Positions 24,857 through 36,600 of a DNA stretch of 64,000 bases are shown piece after piece; the stretch's first letter is position 1, and each line of letters begins with the position of its first letter. The notes below the pieces were generated by a model, which was given only the letters and a program-made list of their open reading frames with translations, ran no database searches and was not told the origin of the DNA. Made by a program: the position numbers and the translations under genes. Source of the stretch: Phyllostachys edulis (taxonomy: Eukaryota; Streptophyta; Magnoliopsida; Poales; Poaceae); assembly GCA_036346405.1 (NCBI GenBank), contig CM070561.1, positions 27,312,215-27,376,214 of the forward strand, in the 5' to 3' direction.

Positions 24857-25213
24857 GTTTCTTAAAGCAAATTTTCAGCAGTCTTTAAATGACAAAATTG
24901 ACATATAAACATGTAATTTCTTTATGTCATGTAAGTGTATATACATGATAATATACTTTAGAAAAACCATTTCACGGACGGTTCCATTATGGAACCGTCT
25001 GTGATATGGGACATATCATGGAGCTTGGCCGTTAGGGTTTGCGCCCACCCTAACTCGTCACTCCCCAACACACTTACACTCGTCCGTTCCCCTCCCCGCC
25101 TCGATGCCACTGCCCGACCTCGTCGCCGTCGCCACCCTTCTTCCCGTCGCCGCATGTTGTGACATTTCTCTGCACTACACAAAACACTCGTACGATAGGA
25201 GTGTCTTATGCAG

Positions 25214-28200
25214 TGTAACATCCCAACTGTATAAACAGTGTTTGTTCAAGTATAATTATATGCGTAGAAATTAAAACTTTTTCTCACATCTTGAAAACCC
25301 CTAATCTCTCCTGTGATTCTAGTCCAAGAGTTGTGTAATCCAAAAACACAAAGCTCTTGTTGACCAAAAGTCAAACTCCTTTTCCAATTATCTTAAATCT
25401 TGTGCCAAACATTTGGAAAATAGTTTTCTTGGTCCTAAAACTGATGTGGGACCCCTCTGAAAAATATCACAAGTTGTAAAACTTGTTTGATAAATTTTGG
25501 AGGTAAACCAAATCCTTGAACAACCTTCATGAATTTCCTGAGAAAAATGCATTGCATAATAACCTCTGGAAATTTTATGCAAGGTTAATCTCATTGTCAG
25601 CAAGCTCCAGTTAAAATTTCATCAAATTTGGAGTTCATTTGTTATCTCAAATAATTTCGCTAAGTTTCAAAATTGTTAAAACTAAACTTAAAAGCCTACA
25701 CTGCTCCTTAGGCTAGCCATTTGTGCAAAGCGGGTCCACCCCAACCATGTTCCTAGCACCTCAATGCACCTCCTCTCCACCTTGATCAGGTCGTAGCCGC
25801 TGGATTAACATCCAACCGCCACGACCTCCTCATGATCAATACCGCCAGACCTCCCCACCTCATCAGGTCTTGGCCGTTGGATCGAAAATCCATGGCCCTG
25901 ACCTCCCCGCGAGCTCAAACCACCTTGACCTCCATTTTGTACTCACTTGAGGTCGTGGCCGTGGATTCAATCCTAAGGCCACGACCTCCTCTGCAAACCT
26001 TCTCATGAGGTCCTCCCACTTTGTTGAGGTCGTGTCATGGATCGATCCAACACCCCACGACCTCCCTCAAAATCTAGCGCACAAACCTCTCTATCGTGAG
26101 GTCGTGGCCGTTAGATATAAATCTCACGCCATGACCTCCTCGCCTCTCATCGCCACTAGATCTTGATCTCGATGGCCATAACCTCTTAGGCTTGTTGCAA
26201 AGCAGCTAAGACCCCCTTTGGTTGTGCGCCTTGATTTAAATCCAAAGGCCATGACCTCCCCTCATGCTCTTAAGTTCGTGGTGCGGTTAAGACCTCACAG
26301 AGGTCCAAGACTGTTGGATTGAGATCCAACGCCTTGGACCTCCTAATCCTATTTTTCCCACGCGCGCGATTCAAGATTAAGGAAATCGTGAGGCCATGAC
26401 CTCCCGCCCTAGATCGTGTGGTGGGACCTCCTCCCGATCCTTAAGCGTAACGGTTCAAAATAGGATCCGGTGGCTAGGACCTCCCGAAAAGCTTAACCAA
26501 CGGTCATAAGGACCTCCCATGTTCTTCTCCTTCCTCGGTCACGCATGTTGCTTCCGAGCGAAGGAGTTAATGCACGCCTGCATCAGGTACCTTCTTCAAC
26601 TCTTTGTCGACCAGCATTAAATGCAGTGTCGACTTTCCGCTCTCCACCGCCTAGCTTTGTCACCATGTCAACTTTACATCTTGTCCAAGCCCTAGACCGA
26701 CCCATGGGCCAAGATCACCATGAGCTTAACCCGTGGTCTATGACCTCTGTGTCCTAAGTATAAAACCTCCCCATCTGCTTTCCTTGGCTTCCTTTGCACA
26801 CCATTATCCCTTGCTTGCACCCCTCGTGCTTGTGAGCTCTAAACCACAAGCTCTCCTTGGCCGCCATTGCCGGAGCTTGAAGCTCCTCGGTGGACAAGGG
26901 TCCTGAGTTTTCCTCCTTTTCTCCTTGCTTCCATTTGTGCCCTACCCTCCGGGACCAAGTCATAACTTGATTTGTTGGGCATTTGCAGAGGGGACAAAGT
27001 GGAGCTTGAGCTCAAGCTTTGGCCGTGGAGCACCTTTCCTCCCCGACACCGTCCTTCCTTCCTCGACCTCCTCAAGACTCTCGGGACCTCCGTACTCCTC
27101 CCGTTAGTCCCTTAGTTGCGGCACCATGTATGTCTTCTTTGAGCGTTTGTTTGAGCACACGCTGATTGTCGCGTGAGCTTCATTTTGCATTTCGGATTTT
27201 GGCCGTGCTTGCCTTCGTTGTCCTCTCGGCTCGCCCGGCGCTTCAAGGCCGTCGCCGCCGCCGAGAGGAGGTCCATTGAGTGCGCATGGTTATTGCGGAC
27301 CCAACGGTACTATTGGGTGTCGCCATGGAGGTCTCAGATCGCGGCGATGACCACATCTTTGAGCTCGGGTCTTTGTCGGACAAAACGGCAAGGCCGTTAT
27401 CGCTTTTAGGACAAAGATTTGCCGAGTTAATGCACTAATCAAGTGCTCAAATCATTGAAATCATTGGCGGTCTTAACGCATTTAATCCTCCCATGTTGCG
27501 CATTTAAGACCTCCCGCTGACCTCTTTGTGTCTCAAGCATTTATTCCATGTCCGGCGCGTCGCTTGCTGGTCAGGGCGCCGAGACCTCCTCCCAGGAGAT
27601 CTTGAGCGTCCAAGACCTCCCCTTGAGTGATCGTGGCCGTCCAGACCTCCCTGGAGGTCTGTGACGTTTGGACCTCCACTTAGGACCTCCCCGAGGTCAT
27701 CTTAGCCGTTCATGACCTCCGCGGGTAGATCTTGACTGTCAAGGTCCTCCCTCGGACGATCTGGACCATCAAAGTCCTCCCTTGGAACATCTGGACCGTC
27801 CAGGACCTCCCTCGTGAGGTCTTGACGATGTAGATCTTCCTTGGGGAGATCTTGATAGTTTAGATCTTCCTTTGGAAGATCTCAGCCGCTCAGGACCTCC
27901 CTCGTTTGATCTGGACCGTCCCGGTCCTCCCTCATGTGTTGTGGTTCGTTGGATGCGGTATCAACGGCCACGACCTCCCCTCTGTTGCGCGCAGCGTGGC
28001 AGGGAGGACATGGACCGTTGGATCCAAGATCAACGGCCCATGTTCTCTGGACCTGCACAGGCGCGTGCGCGTTTTCCTCTGGAGGTCTTGGGCCGTTTGA
28101 TTTAGATCAACGGTTCACGTCCTCCCCTCTCTTTGGTTTTAGAATTTTCCAAAGGAGCACTTATTTATAAACTGCAAAAGGTATGAACTTTAAAATGCAT

Positions 28201-30519
28201 AACTAATTCAATTTAAATCCAAATAGGGTGATTCAAATTTCTGTAGCTCTGGTTTGGACTGGGCTCTAATCTAAAAATAGTTATGGGCTCAGTTCAGCTC
28301 CAGAACATGCATTTGCAAATAGTTTTCAAAAGTAACTTTAAATGTTGCAATAAAAATTCAAATTAACTTGTAAAATGCATAAGTAATTCTCTAGAGCTCC
28401 TTTTTGAGTGAATCCAACTTTGTCGGCTTCCTCTGTTAGTAAAATAAATGTTAGAATAAGATTTAGACTTGTCACTATTTTCAAAAAGCTTCCCTGTGCA
28501 TTATAATTTTGTTCAAGTTCTTGTTTTTGAAAAAGTATAGAAAATGCATAATAGCTCCAAATGAGATGAACTCAATTGTGTTATTCATCTCATGAGGTGC
28601 TGGTTTTACAGTAAAAATCTCAGTATCACCACCCTTCTAGAAAATGTTGCCTAATAATTAAATTAGTGAATAGTGGCAGTTTGGTATTTTTAGGGCTGAG
28701 CAGAATTGTTTTGCTCATATCTTTTGCATTGAGAATCCAAATCCATTGGTTCTTGTTGCTAAATTCCCTAAAAATCACCCTCTTGCTTCTGTAGAAATTT
28801 CAGAGTATTTGGAGTTCGTTTGCTGTGCTGTCTTTGTCGTTTTCGTCGTTCTTATCGATTCTTTTCGTCTTTTCGATTAGGTGCCGACAAGTGGGTTGAT
28901 CCCGTGAGTGTTTCTCTGCAGCATAGTGACCAGCAACAGCAAGGCAAGCAGTTTGATCATTTCCATCATTGTCCCATTACTTTAAAACTTAATATTTTGT
29001 TTCACTTATATGTATGCATGCTACTTTGTGTTAAAATATCGCTAGCAATCCTATAGTTGCATAATCTGTAGGAATTGTTTATCCTCTACTACCCATGAGC
29101 CTAGGTTATTTGCTGTGGTTTGAGCTCGTTGGATGAGCTCTTATCACTTAGTAGTTTACGTTAACATTGCTTAGCCATGCTTAGTTATCGGTAGTAATGG
29201 GCGATCATCGGCTTAGTCGATGGTCTTGATCACTCAAAACTGATTATTACTCCTATATGTCCAGCACTTGTGCTTTGATTAATTTGTAAAATCAAAACTG
29301 AAAATAAAAGATTGATTTAGACTTGGGCATATTGGATGGATGGTGTGGTTTTGGATGTGGTGGTATGCCCGAGTCAACAAGGACCGAATTCTTGCGCCAT
29401 TGATCCAAGCAATTATGCGTATAACCACACGAGGGGATATGGGACCTCTCTTGACTAAGTACTTTGGGCGGTGCTAATTGGGGTCGCCGGTTGGTGTGTT
29501 TTAAAGATAAAATGTGTGTGTGTGTGGTGTGAATGGAGCAGTTGGCGGACCGGTTAGGCTGTCCATTGGGTCCTTATCCCGTGGGTTGTCTTGGTCAAAA
29601 TTAGCATCGCCCATTGGAAATGTCTCGAGGACTTAGCCGTTTGGCATACCAAAGGTAGTGTGCTTAAAGGAAATGCGATCGACGTGTGGGTACATTGGTA
29701 CACCCTCGCAGGATAAAACTATTCGAATAGCCTCGTCCTAGGTTATGGACACGCTTGGTTATTTCCCGTAAGAATTAGACTACAACCTTTAATTAAAACT
29801 TGACATGGTTGGTATGAATGGATGTTCATGCTATTGTTGTGGTGACTTGGGTTAGTCACTTCCAGGTTGATCTTGTTGTTGTTACTATGTTATTATCTCG
29901 TTGTTATTTCAACAATTAAAATGCTTTGCCAAATTGCCTTCAATCTATTATGTTATTGCAAATGAAAACTGGCTTTATGCTAAAATGAGTCCAAAGCCTC
30001 ATCCACTTAAATAAAGTTTGCATGTAGCTAAACTATAGTTCTGTTATTTTACACGTCAGTCTTGCGAGTACATTCTTTGTACTCATTTGCTTTGCTTAAT
30101 AACTTTGTTGCAGAGAAAGAAGGTGAGCCCCAAGGGCTTCACTCTTGTGAGATGTGTTTGGGTTTGACTGACTAGCTTGGCGGTCCTTGGTTGCCTTGTG
30201 GGTAAAGGCACACTAATTGGCTTTTGTTTATGGCCATCTTATGGCACTTTTGCTTCATTGTTTATTTTAGTTTTGTATTTGTTGTTTGGCCTGTTGGCCT
30301 CTCCTTTTGTAATAACTCTCTCTATATTATGTATGTCGCTTATTCTAGTTCGTGCTTGGTTCTATGTCTTGTATGAACTTGATGCATGATTTTGTAAAGA
30401 GGTGTGTATATCGCATTTAAGGAAGTATACATATCTCGAAGACACGGGTTATTATGTTTGTGATGCTAGGGTCAAAGGATGACTAAGTATTACAAGCCTA
30501 ATAAACCGGGGTCCTCACA
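25214..30519 (+). mobile_element. 5.3-kb solo LTR (gypsy-like) with expanded repeat domain
   Basis: Starts TGTAACATCCC and ends GGGGTCCTCACA. It is bounded by a perfect 5-bp TSD, TGCAG (25209-25213 and 30520-30524). No PBS, polypurine tract or pol lies inside, so it is a solo LTR. A TATA box (AAGTATAAAACC, about 26756) gives a plus-strand promoter. The centre (25730-28130) is an array of GGTCGTGG/GACCTCC motifs. The right third (28.2-30.5 kb) is AT-rich. Assignment to gypsy rests on ends and size only. It interrupts a CACTA element. Confidence 0.88.
25730..28130. repeat. Degenerate array of GACCTCC / AGGTCGTGGCCGTTGGAT units
   Basis: Dozens of copies of GACCTCC, many paired with an upstream AGGTCGTGGCCGTTGGAT or its complement ATCCAACGGCCACGACCTCC, with a spacing of roughly 40-120 bp. 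Many units form inverted pairs around GGATNNNNATCC. The apparent ORFs in this stretch are by-products of the repeat. Confidence 0.85.
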
Positions 30520-30995
30520 TGCAGTGTCTGGGTCGTGCCACAACTATGGTGATGCCGCCACCCAATCCACTGCGTCGCCACCTGCACCTACTGTCTGGCC
30601 GCGTCCATGGCTTAGTTCTCCAGTGCGGCCCGCACCTGCTTGACCTCTTGCGCTCGGGCCCTACCCCCTGGCTTTGCTTTTCCCATCCTCCCTCTATTCT
30701 CCTCTCTATTAGCTTAATGTCTTTTGTTGAGTTTAATTTTTATGCTTGAGCCTTAAGTTGTGTCCTAATGGTTGTGTGATTTATACAAGGTGAAGGAGAT
30801 TGATGAGGGTTGTGCTGGTGGTGGGGTCGCCGCCGTGGTTGCGTTGTACTAAGGTATCACCCTACCTTACTCCCTCTCTGTCTTTACCCCCTTGCTCTGT
30901 GATGAAATTGGCTAGTGCTCTACGATAGATGCCTAGGTCTACTACTGGTGTGGTGGGTTTGGACACCCTTGGTCTTGCTGTTGAACTGCTCAATG

Positions 30996-31125
30996 ATGTT
31001 AATAATTCTATGCTGAAATTGAATTGATAATTAGTTCATATTAATAGTCCCTTGCTTTGTGATGTAATAATGTTAATAGTCTTATGCTAAAATTGAATTG
31101 ATAATTAGTTCATATTAATAGTCCC
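30996..31125. repeat. Two-copy tandem repeat, 74-bp period
   Basis: A unit ending TTGATAATTAGTTCATATTA and ATAGTCCC is present at 30996-31051 and again at 31070-31125 with few differences. It lies inside the CACTA element, left of the foldback. Confidence 0.85.
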
Positions 31126-31204
31126 ATTATGTATACATCCTACCATTCTATTTCTAATCTCTTCTCCATAAAACCTTCAAGCGATGGCGTGCCTTTAAAA
31201 ACCC

Positions 31205-31206
<2 letters not shown>

Positions 31207-31286
<80 letters not shown>
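31207..31286. repeat. (TA)n microsatellite, about 40 units
   Basis: 80 bp of uninterrupted TA, in the left arm of the foldback. Confidence 0.97.
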
Positions 31287-31289
<3 letters not shown>

Positions 31290-31557
31290 TGATGAGTCCT
31301 TAGCCACTTTAGGAGTGCGTGAGGAGGATGAGGCAGGTTACTACATGAAACCTCTCGTCGAGCACAGAAGTGTTCATGTATGCAGTGCAAGGAGGCGTTG
31401 TGGACATATCCAATTACCTATCGATGTACATCGATAGGTAATTATACTTGACATCAAGCCTGGTTGGTTCTGCATTTCTTGAACTTGCGTGCTTGATGAG
31501 AGGTTGCCCGTGGCATTCATCCTCCTCACGCACTCTAAAGTGGCCGAGGACTACAAA

Positions 31558-31560
<3 letters not shown>

Positions 31561-31613
<53 letters not shown>
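31561..31613. repeat. (TA)n microsatellite, about 26 units
   Basis: 53 bp of uninterrupted TA, in the right arm of the foldback, shorter than its partner. Confidence 0.97.
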
Positions 31614-31616
<3 letters not shown>

Positions 31617-31951
31617 GCCGCTTTAAAAGCACAAGCAGCTTCGCTGGAGGGTTTATAGAGAATATATATCACTGAGCGGTTCTAAACATGAACCGTCTGT
31701 GATAGACAGTTATCACAGACGGTTCTAGACAGTTATCACACACGGTTCTAAACACGAACTGTCTGTGATAGTCAAATATCATAGACGGTTCTGAGTTAAT
31801 AACCATATGTGATAGTATGCATCATAGACGATTCGAAAACCGTCTGTGATGACCTCATGTCATCACTGACCTATAAACTCAGACGGCTCCGGAAATCGTC
31901 TGTAATGACGTTTTTGAACCATCTGTGAAGACTTTTTCTGTAGTAGTGTAG

Positions 31952-33503
31952 GGTTTTGGATGGAGCTTCCATACATAGGCCGGTGGCTAGGCTAAGCCCA
32001 TGGTTTCCAAATAGTTATTTGCTTGACACGACACCCTATAATAACATAACATTTCCACGATAATCCGAGTAGTTTTCTTGCGTCTTCGCATCAGCTCTGT
32101 TTGTCTTCATTAACCAAAGCCAATCCGAGTAGTTTTCTTGCCTCGACTCACTTGTGGTGGTGTCTTGCTGTCTGGTTTTTTTTTGCTCCTTTGCGTAGCT
32201 ACTGACTATAGTTGTCAGTTCTATTCTGGAGGTCATTCTGGTTTACCTCTTGGAATGGATCGCACCGGTACTGGCACATTTCGGTGTACCATTCCGAATT
32301 TTTATATAATAATATATATTTATTAATAAATATATATTTAATTATACGCGCACATAAAAATAGGGATCTTGGTCAGCTAAAGGCTCAAGCACATGGGCAT
32401 CAGTTTCTTCATCTATTGCTTGCACTATTAGTACCGGTACAACATCAAAAAATCTAGCCGAATAAAAAAATAAACACTAATAAACACTAGAACTAGAAGA
32501 CAACTAGTATGCATCTATAAAGGAGGCCACAATCGATTGAGTTGCTGGCTTGGTACCGTGAGTGATGGGCTTCCGCTGTTCTGCCGACCCTGAGTGATGC
32601 CATAGAGGCTCGAGGGAGACGCTTCGCTGGCCAGGACGAGTTGCCGTCAGAGAGGAAGATGGATCCACCGCGTCCACCGCCGTCGCACTAGGCACTAGTC
32701 GTAGTCGCACTCAATGTTTTTCAAATGCAGCTAGGGTTCCATGGAGTGCATGCACGCTTACATGAGGTCCTTTAATGGGCTAGGCCTTTGGGCCTCAAAG
32801 GAGGAATCACTTCAGTTTTCTCTGGTACCGGAATGGGTGCAACGATCGATTCCGCCCGGAGTGGGCCGTAATGATTGGTATTGTGATCGGTACAGGATGC
32901 AATCTGCTCTATGTCGTTTTAGGTACCGGTATGATATATTTCGGCTGATACCGAAATAGAATTGATAACTTTGTGGCTAACACCAAGCGCACTAGGAAGG
33001 AAGGAGCCGCCTATATACGTTGGATTATAAAACGGAATCCATTACACCATTACTCATGACTCATGAAGAGTTCAAGAACTTCAATTGATCTTTTCAAAAA
33101 AAAAAAACTTCAATTGAGTTCTATAACTTTCAGTTTTACCAATTAGATCCTTTTATTTTGCACATTTTATTCAATTCAGTCCCAAAATGTCCGCCAACCA
33201 TTACCTTGCTACTTCTAACGTGTCATAGTTAAAGTATACATGCACTTTTGTGATTATTTTAATTTTTAAAACAATGATCGATATAAAAGTAATATATATA
33301 CTAGCCATATTTGCAACTATGAATAGTAGAATAATTATAACCTGAAATATACATATCACATATATATATATGCGCCTAATATAGCAAAGTCTAGGACAAG
33401 AATTCTACTTACAAAAGTAGAAATCATCATCATCATATGACTACATTTTAACAAACAAGATTTAGCTATGACAAAGGAGATCACCGTAACTTACAAAGAA
33501 TTC
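31952..33503. other. Intergenic, no gene recognised
   Basis: Contains a perfect 20-bp direct repeat, AATCCGAGTAGTTTTCTTGC, at 32062-32081 and 32122-32141, exactly 60 bp apart; a perfect 28-bp AT palindrome at 32311-32338; and several GGTACCGG / TACCGGTA motifs between 32215 and 32960 that may be the ends of an unrecognised inverted-repeat element. No coding frame has family motifs. Confidence 0.55.
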
Positions 33504-33606
33504 GCTATGTTTCTTGTTCTTTGATGTACTGATTGTTGATTCTGTCTCCCAATTAAGCTGCCGATTAGTCGATTGCACTAATCAAAACCGTCGCCATGGC
33601 TGTCTC

Positions 33607-36600
33607 TGTCAGACCCCCGGGCGTGGAATACCCGTGGATCTTATGTGTATACTATGCTAGTCCCAGGAATAAAGGCTAGCACACACATTCACAACATTTG
33701 GCATCACATTCATACGTTCATAATCTAAAGTAAAGCAAAAGGGACAATCTACTTAACTTATTACAACAGTTATTACAAACCACGACCGACCGGCCAAATA
33801 AAAGTAGTCATCAAAGCAAGTAAAGTCACAGTGGAAAAACATAGTAGTAGCAGTAGTAGTAGCAAAAGTCCAGCGGCATGCCCATCTGATCCCTCAAGCA
33901 ACCGACAAGGAAACAAGGCCTAAGTAGATCCGTCACCGAACCCCTCGGTGCTAGGTGCAAAGAACTCGTCGTCAGGCGTCAGATCGTCTACAAATTCTAA
34001 ACCAACAACAATAGCAAGATTGAGTACTTGTGTACTCAGCAAGACTTGTAGTGTATCACAAAATTATATTAGATGCAAAGCTATCAAAGGTATAGCTCTA
34101 CTCTACAAGTTCTTTTGCTCAAGCTGAGTTTATTTGCAATAACCATAAGTAATAATTTGCAACGAAAATTGAAAGAGCAGTTTATGAAAAAGTAAGTACA
34201 GGATAGTAAGTAAAGTAACTGGACAAGTAACAACAAACACTCACAACCCTACTCGGTTATAAGCAAAAAATATAATTAGGTTTTGCCATAGAAATGGCAC
34301 TGACAAAATTCATGTTCAACCATAGAAATGGCAGTCCTACTATAGAAATAGCAAATCAGTCATAGAAATGACAATCCGCTATAGACATTGCAACAAAGCC
34401 ACAGAAATGGCAGTTAATTCAACACTGAAAAACCCCATGCCATTACCCCAATCTTTTGTGACAAAACAATTTTGAAAACAAAGCTACCGCCATACCAGCC
34501 GCACTAAGCATGCTCATGACCGCGAGCGCGGCTATTCGAATAGTTTATCACTCTGTAGAGGTGTACAACTTTACCCATAGTACGTGGTATTCCAGTTGCC
34601 TGAAATATCTCTATATCACTGCTCACTACCGAAGGTAAGCAACCTAGAGTTCGCGACACAGCCTTTACATCATCTAGTCCTAACCTTGCACTAGCCCTGC
34701 GAATCTTTATCCTCATCTGTCGGGATAATAATAATAATAGTAACACTGATAGTAACAAGGTACACATCGAATGAGGAGCCTCACTCACCCGGATAGAAAC
34801 CCGTTGAGTGAGTCCCTCACTTCGCCCGGATAGAAACCCGTCGAAGTGAGGCATCATGAGCCAGTGTCGGCATTACCGATTCACGACAATGCGACACTAC
34901 TACCCTCTTGTCATGCAAGGCTAAGATTTCGATAACTTAGTTAGCTACGACCATCCCACATTAGCACATATGGTTGTACGATTAGGTATTAGTCCCAGAT
35001 TTGCTGGCTTCAGTCCTTAATCGACTACGGGCAATATCTCCACCCTATCTACTAGTGAGTTTCAATCCTCCCTTTTTCATAATACAACAATAACTTGCCC
35101 ATGTCTAAAGACTAAAGTTTTCATGCCATTTTCATAAAAATAATAGAGGTAACTCCTCTGGACATTTTGCAAAATAAACCCAAACTCACAAATTAACATA
35201 GTGTCCTTTTATCAATTTTCAAAAATTCTATTGCTCTAGTTGCATTTGTGCAATAACTACACTCGAAAATTCCCAAATGACATTACATATTGTCTAACCC
35301 ATATTCTAAAGATTACAACAGTAAGAGATCAATATTTCAAGGAGACATATGCAGCAAGTAGGATTTACAACTACCAATTTCCCGATAATAGCATTTTCAT
35401 ACAAGAAATACACGCATGCATAATATGATTTGCAAAACAAAGTACAATAAGTAAAATACTGGGATCAACATGATCAAAGGGGGTGCTTGCCTTGCTCTTG
35501 ATGTTTTGGAGGTATAATCGATTGATCGTCGCGAGAATAACCCGAATAATCGACGTCTAAAAAGAGTCAGAAAGGAGTTAAATAGTAACCAACCAAAATA
35601 AACAGCAACCAAAAAAATAAATATTTTTACAAATTCAGGTAGATCATGATTTTAGACGAATTTAGAAACTAAGATCACTAGATTTGGAGTTGTGTAGCAA
35701 AAGCTATTAAGCTTTTACTACACTTAGTTTGAAAAATCCAGAATAAATGGAAAGTACATTTTCTAACGGAGAAAGTGTATTCTCGCGTCTGTTATATTGA
35801 AGTTTACGCCTTCCAAAAAGGAAAACGTATCCCGTCTATAACTGAAAGCGTATTTTCTATTTTTCATTGGATTTTTGGTTAACACTGACAGATGGGGCCC
35901 ACTGTCAGTGAGACGGTCCATGGGGTTCTCACTGTGCACTTAAACCATGGGGTCCACATGTCATAGACTCAAGCGAAGTTAATGGTTTGAATTAACTTAA
36001 CAGCTTGGTCCCACATGTAAGTGACTCATTAGGATTAACTAAACAGTTAAATGGTTAGTTAGCCTTAATGATGTGATTAGGCACGCTGATGACGTGCTAT
36101 AGTGCCGTCATCGCGGTGCCACGTGGTGGTGCTTCATGGCTGCACTACTTGCCGGCGATGTGGGGCTCGGCGAGGCAATTGAGTGCTCGAAATGGCATCT
36201 ACACTCTAATGCGCACCTGCCGGCACCAACGGCGTGGCCTAGGGTGGCTCAACGCGGTGGCGCGCCGGCGGCGAGCGGAGAAGCAGTTACGACAAACGGT
36301 GACAGCGCAAATGAGTGACGCTCTTGGCAAAAGAGTGTGCGCATAAGCATCTAGGGACTACTAGGAGTGTACCGGAATGACGCGGAGGAGCTAAGGTGAT
36401 CTGAGCTAGGTTGTCGACGGTGAGGTGCGGCGGCAAGGTTGGTTGTGCGTGGAGAAGAAAACCGGGTGAAGGAGCTTGAAGTCCAAAGGTAGGAGAAGCT
36501 CCCTGGTGCTCTAGCAATGCTCCAGGTGCGGCTGATTGGTCCAAAGCGCAGCTAATCATCGACGAGGCTTTAGCAGCGGTTCCGGCCGGAGACGAAGAAG

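Larger units (their letters stand above)
31157..31666. repeat. 0.5-kb foldback with perfect 32-bp central palindrome and (TA)n arms
   Basis: The left arm (31157-31427) pairs with the right arm (31428-31666). The outer segments match (TCTCCATAAAACC against the complement of GGGTTTATAGAGA; CTTTAAAA on both). Both arms carry TA arrays. The inner segments match closely (CCACTTTAGGAGTGCGTGAG against CCACTTTAGAGTGCGTGAG in reverse complement, then GAGGATGA, AACCTCTC). The centre is a perfect 32-bp palindrome at 31412-31443. The structure would fold into a long hairpin if transcribed. Confidence 0.9.
24951..31948. mobile_element. Decayed CACTA-type element, split by a solo LTR
   Basis: The right end is clear: TTTTTCTGTAGTAGTG at 31933-31948, preceded by many sub-terminal copies of CACAGACGGTT and its reverse complement (31675-31920), the signature of CACTA elements. 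The left end is degenerate (ACTTTAGAAAAACC at about 24951), followed by CACGGACGGTTCC and GGAACCGTCTGTG. The LTR at 25214-30519 is inserted between them. Without it the element is about 1.7 kb and has no transposase, so it is non-autonomous. Left-end placement and TSD are uncertain. The interior right half holds the foldback at 31157-31666. Confidence 0.6.

Noticed and set aside
26545..28170. ORFs of 60-78 codons in the GACCTCC array
   Set aside because: Created by the repeat; present in several frames at once.
31154..31632. ORFs with long Tyr-Ile runs
   Set aside because: Translation of the TA microsatellites in the foldback; not coding.
31157..31666. Foldback as a microRNA gene
   Set aside because: Arms contain microsatellites and long imperfect matches, and no small RNA evidence is available; kept as a foldback only.
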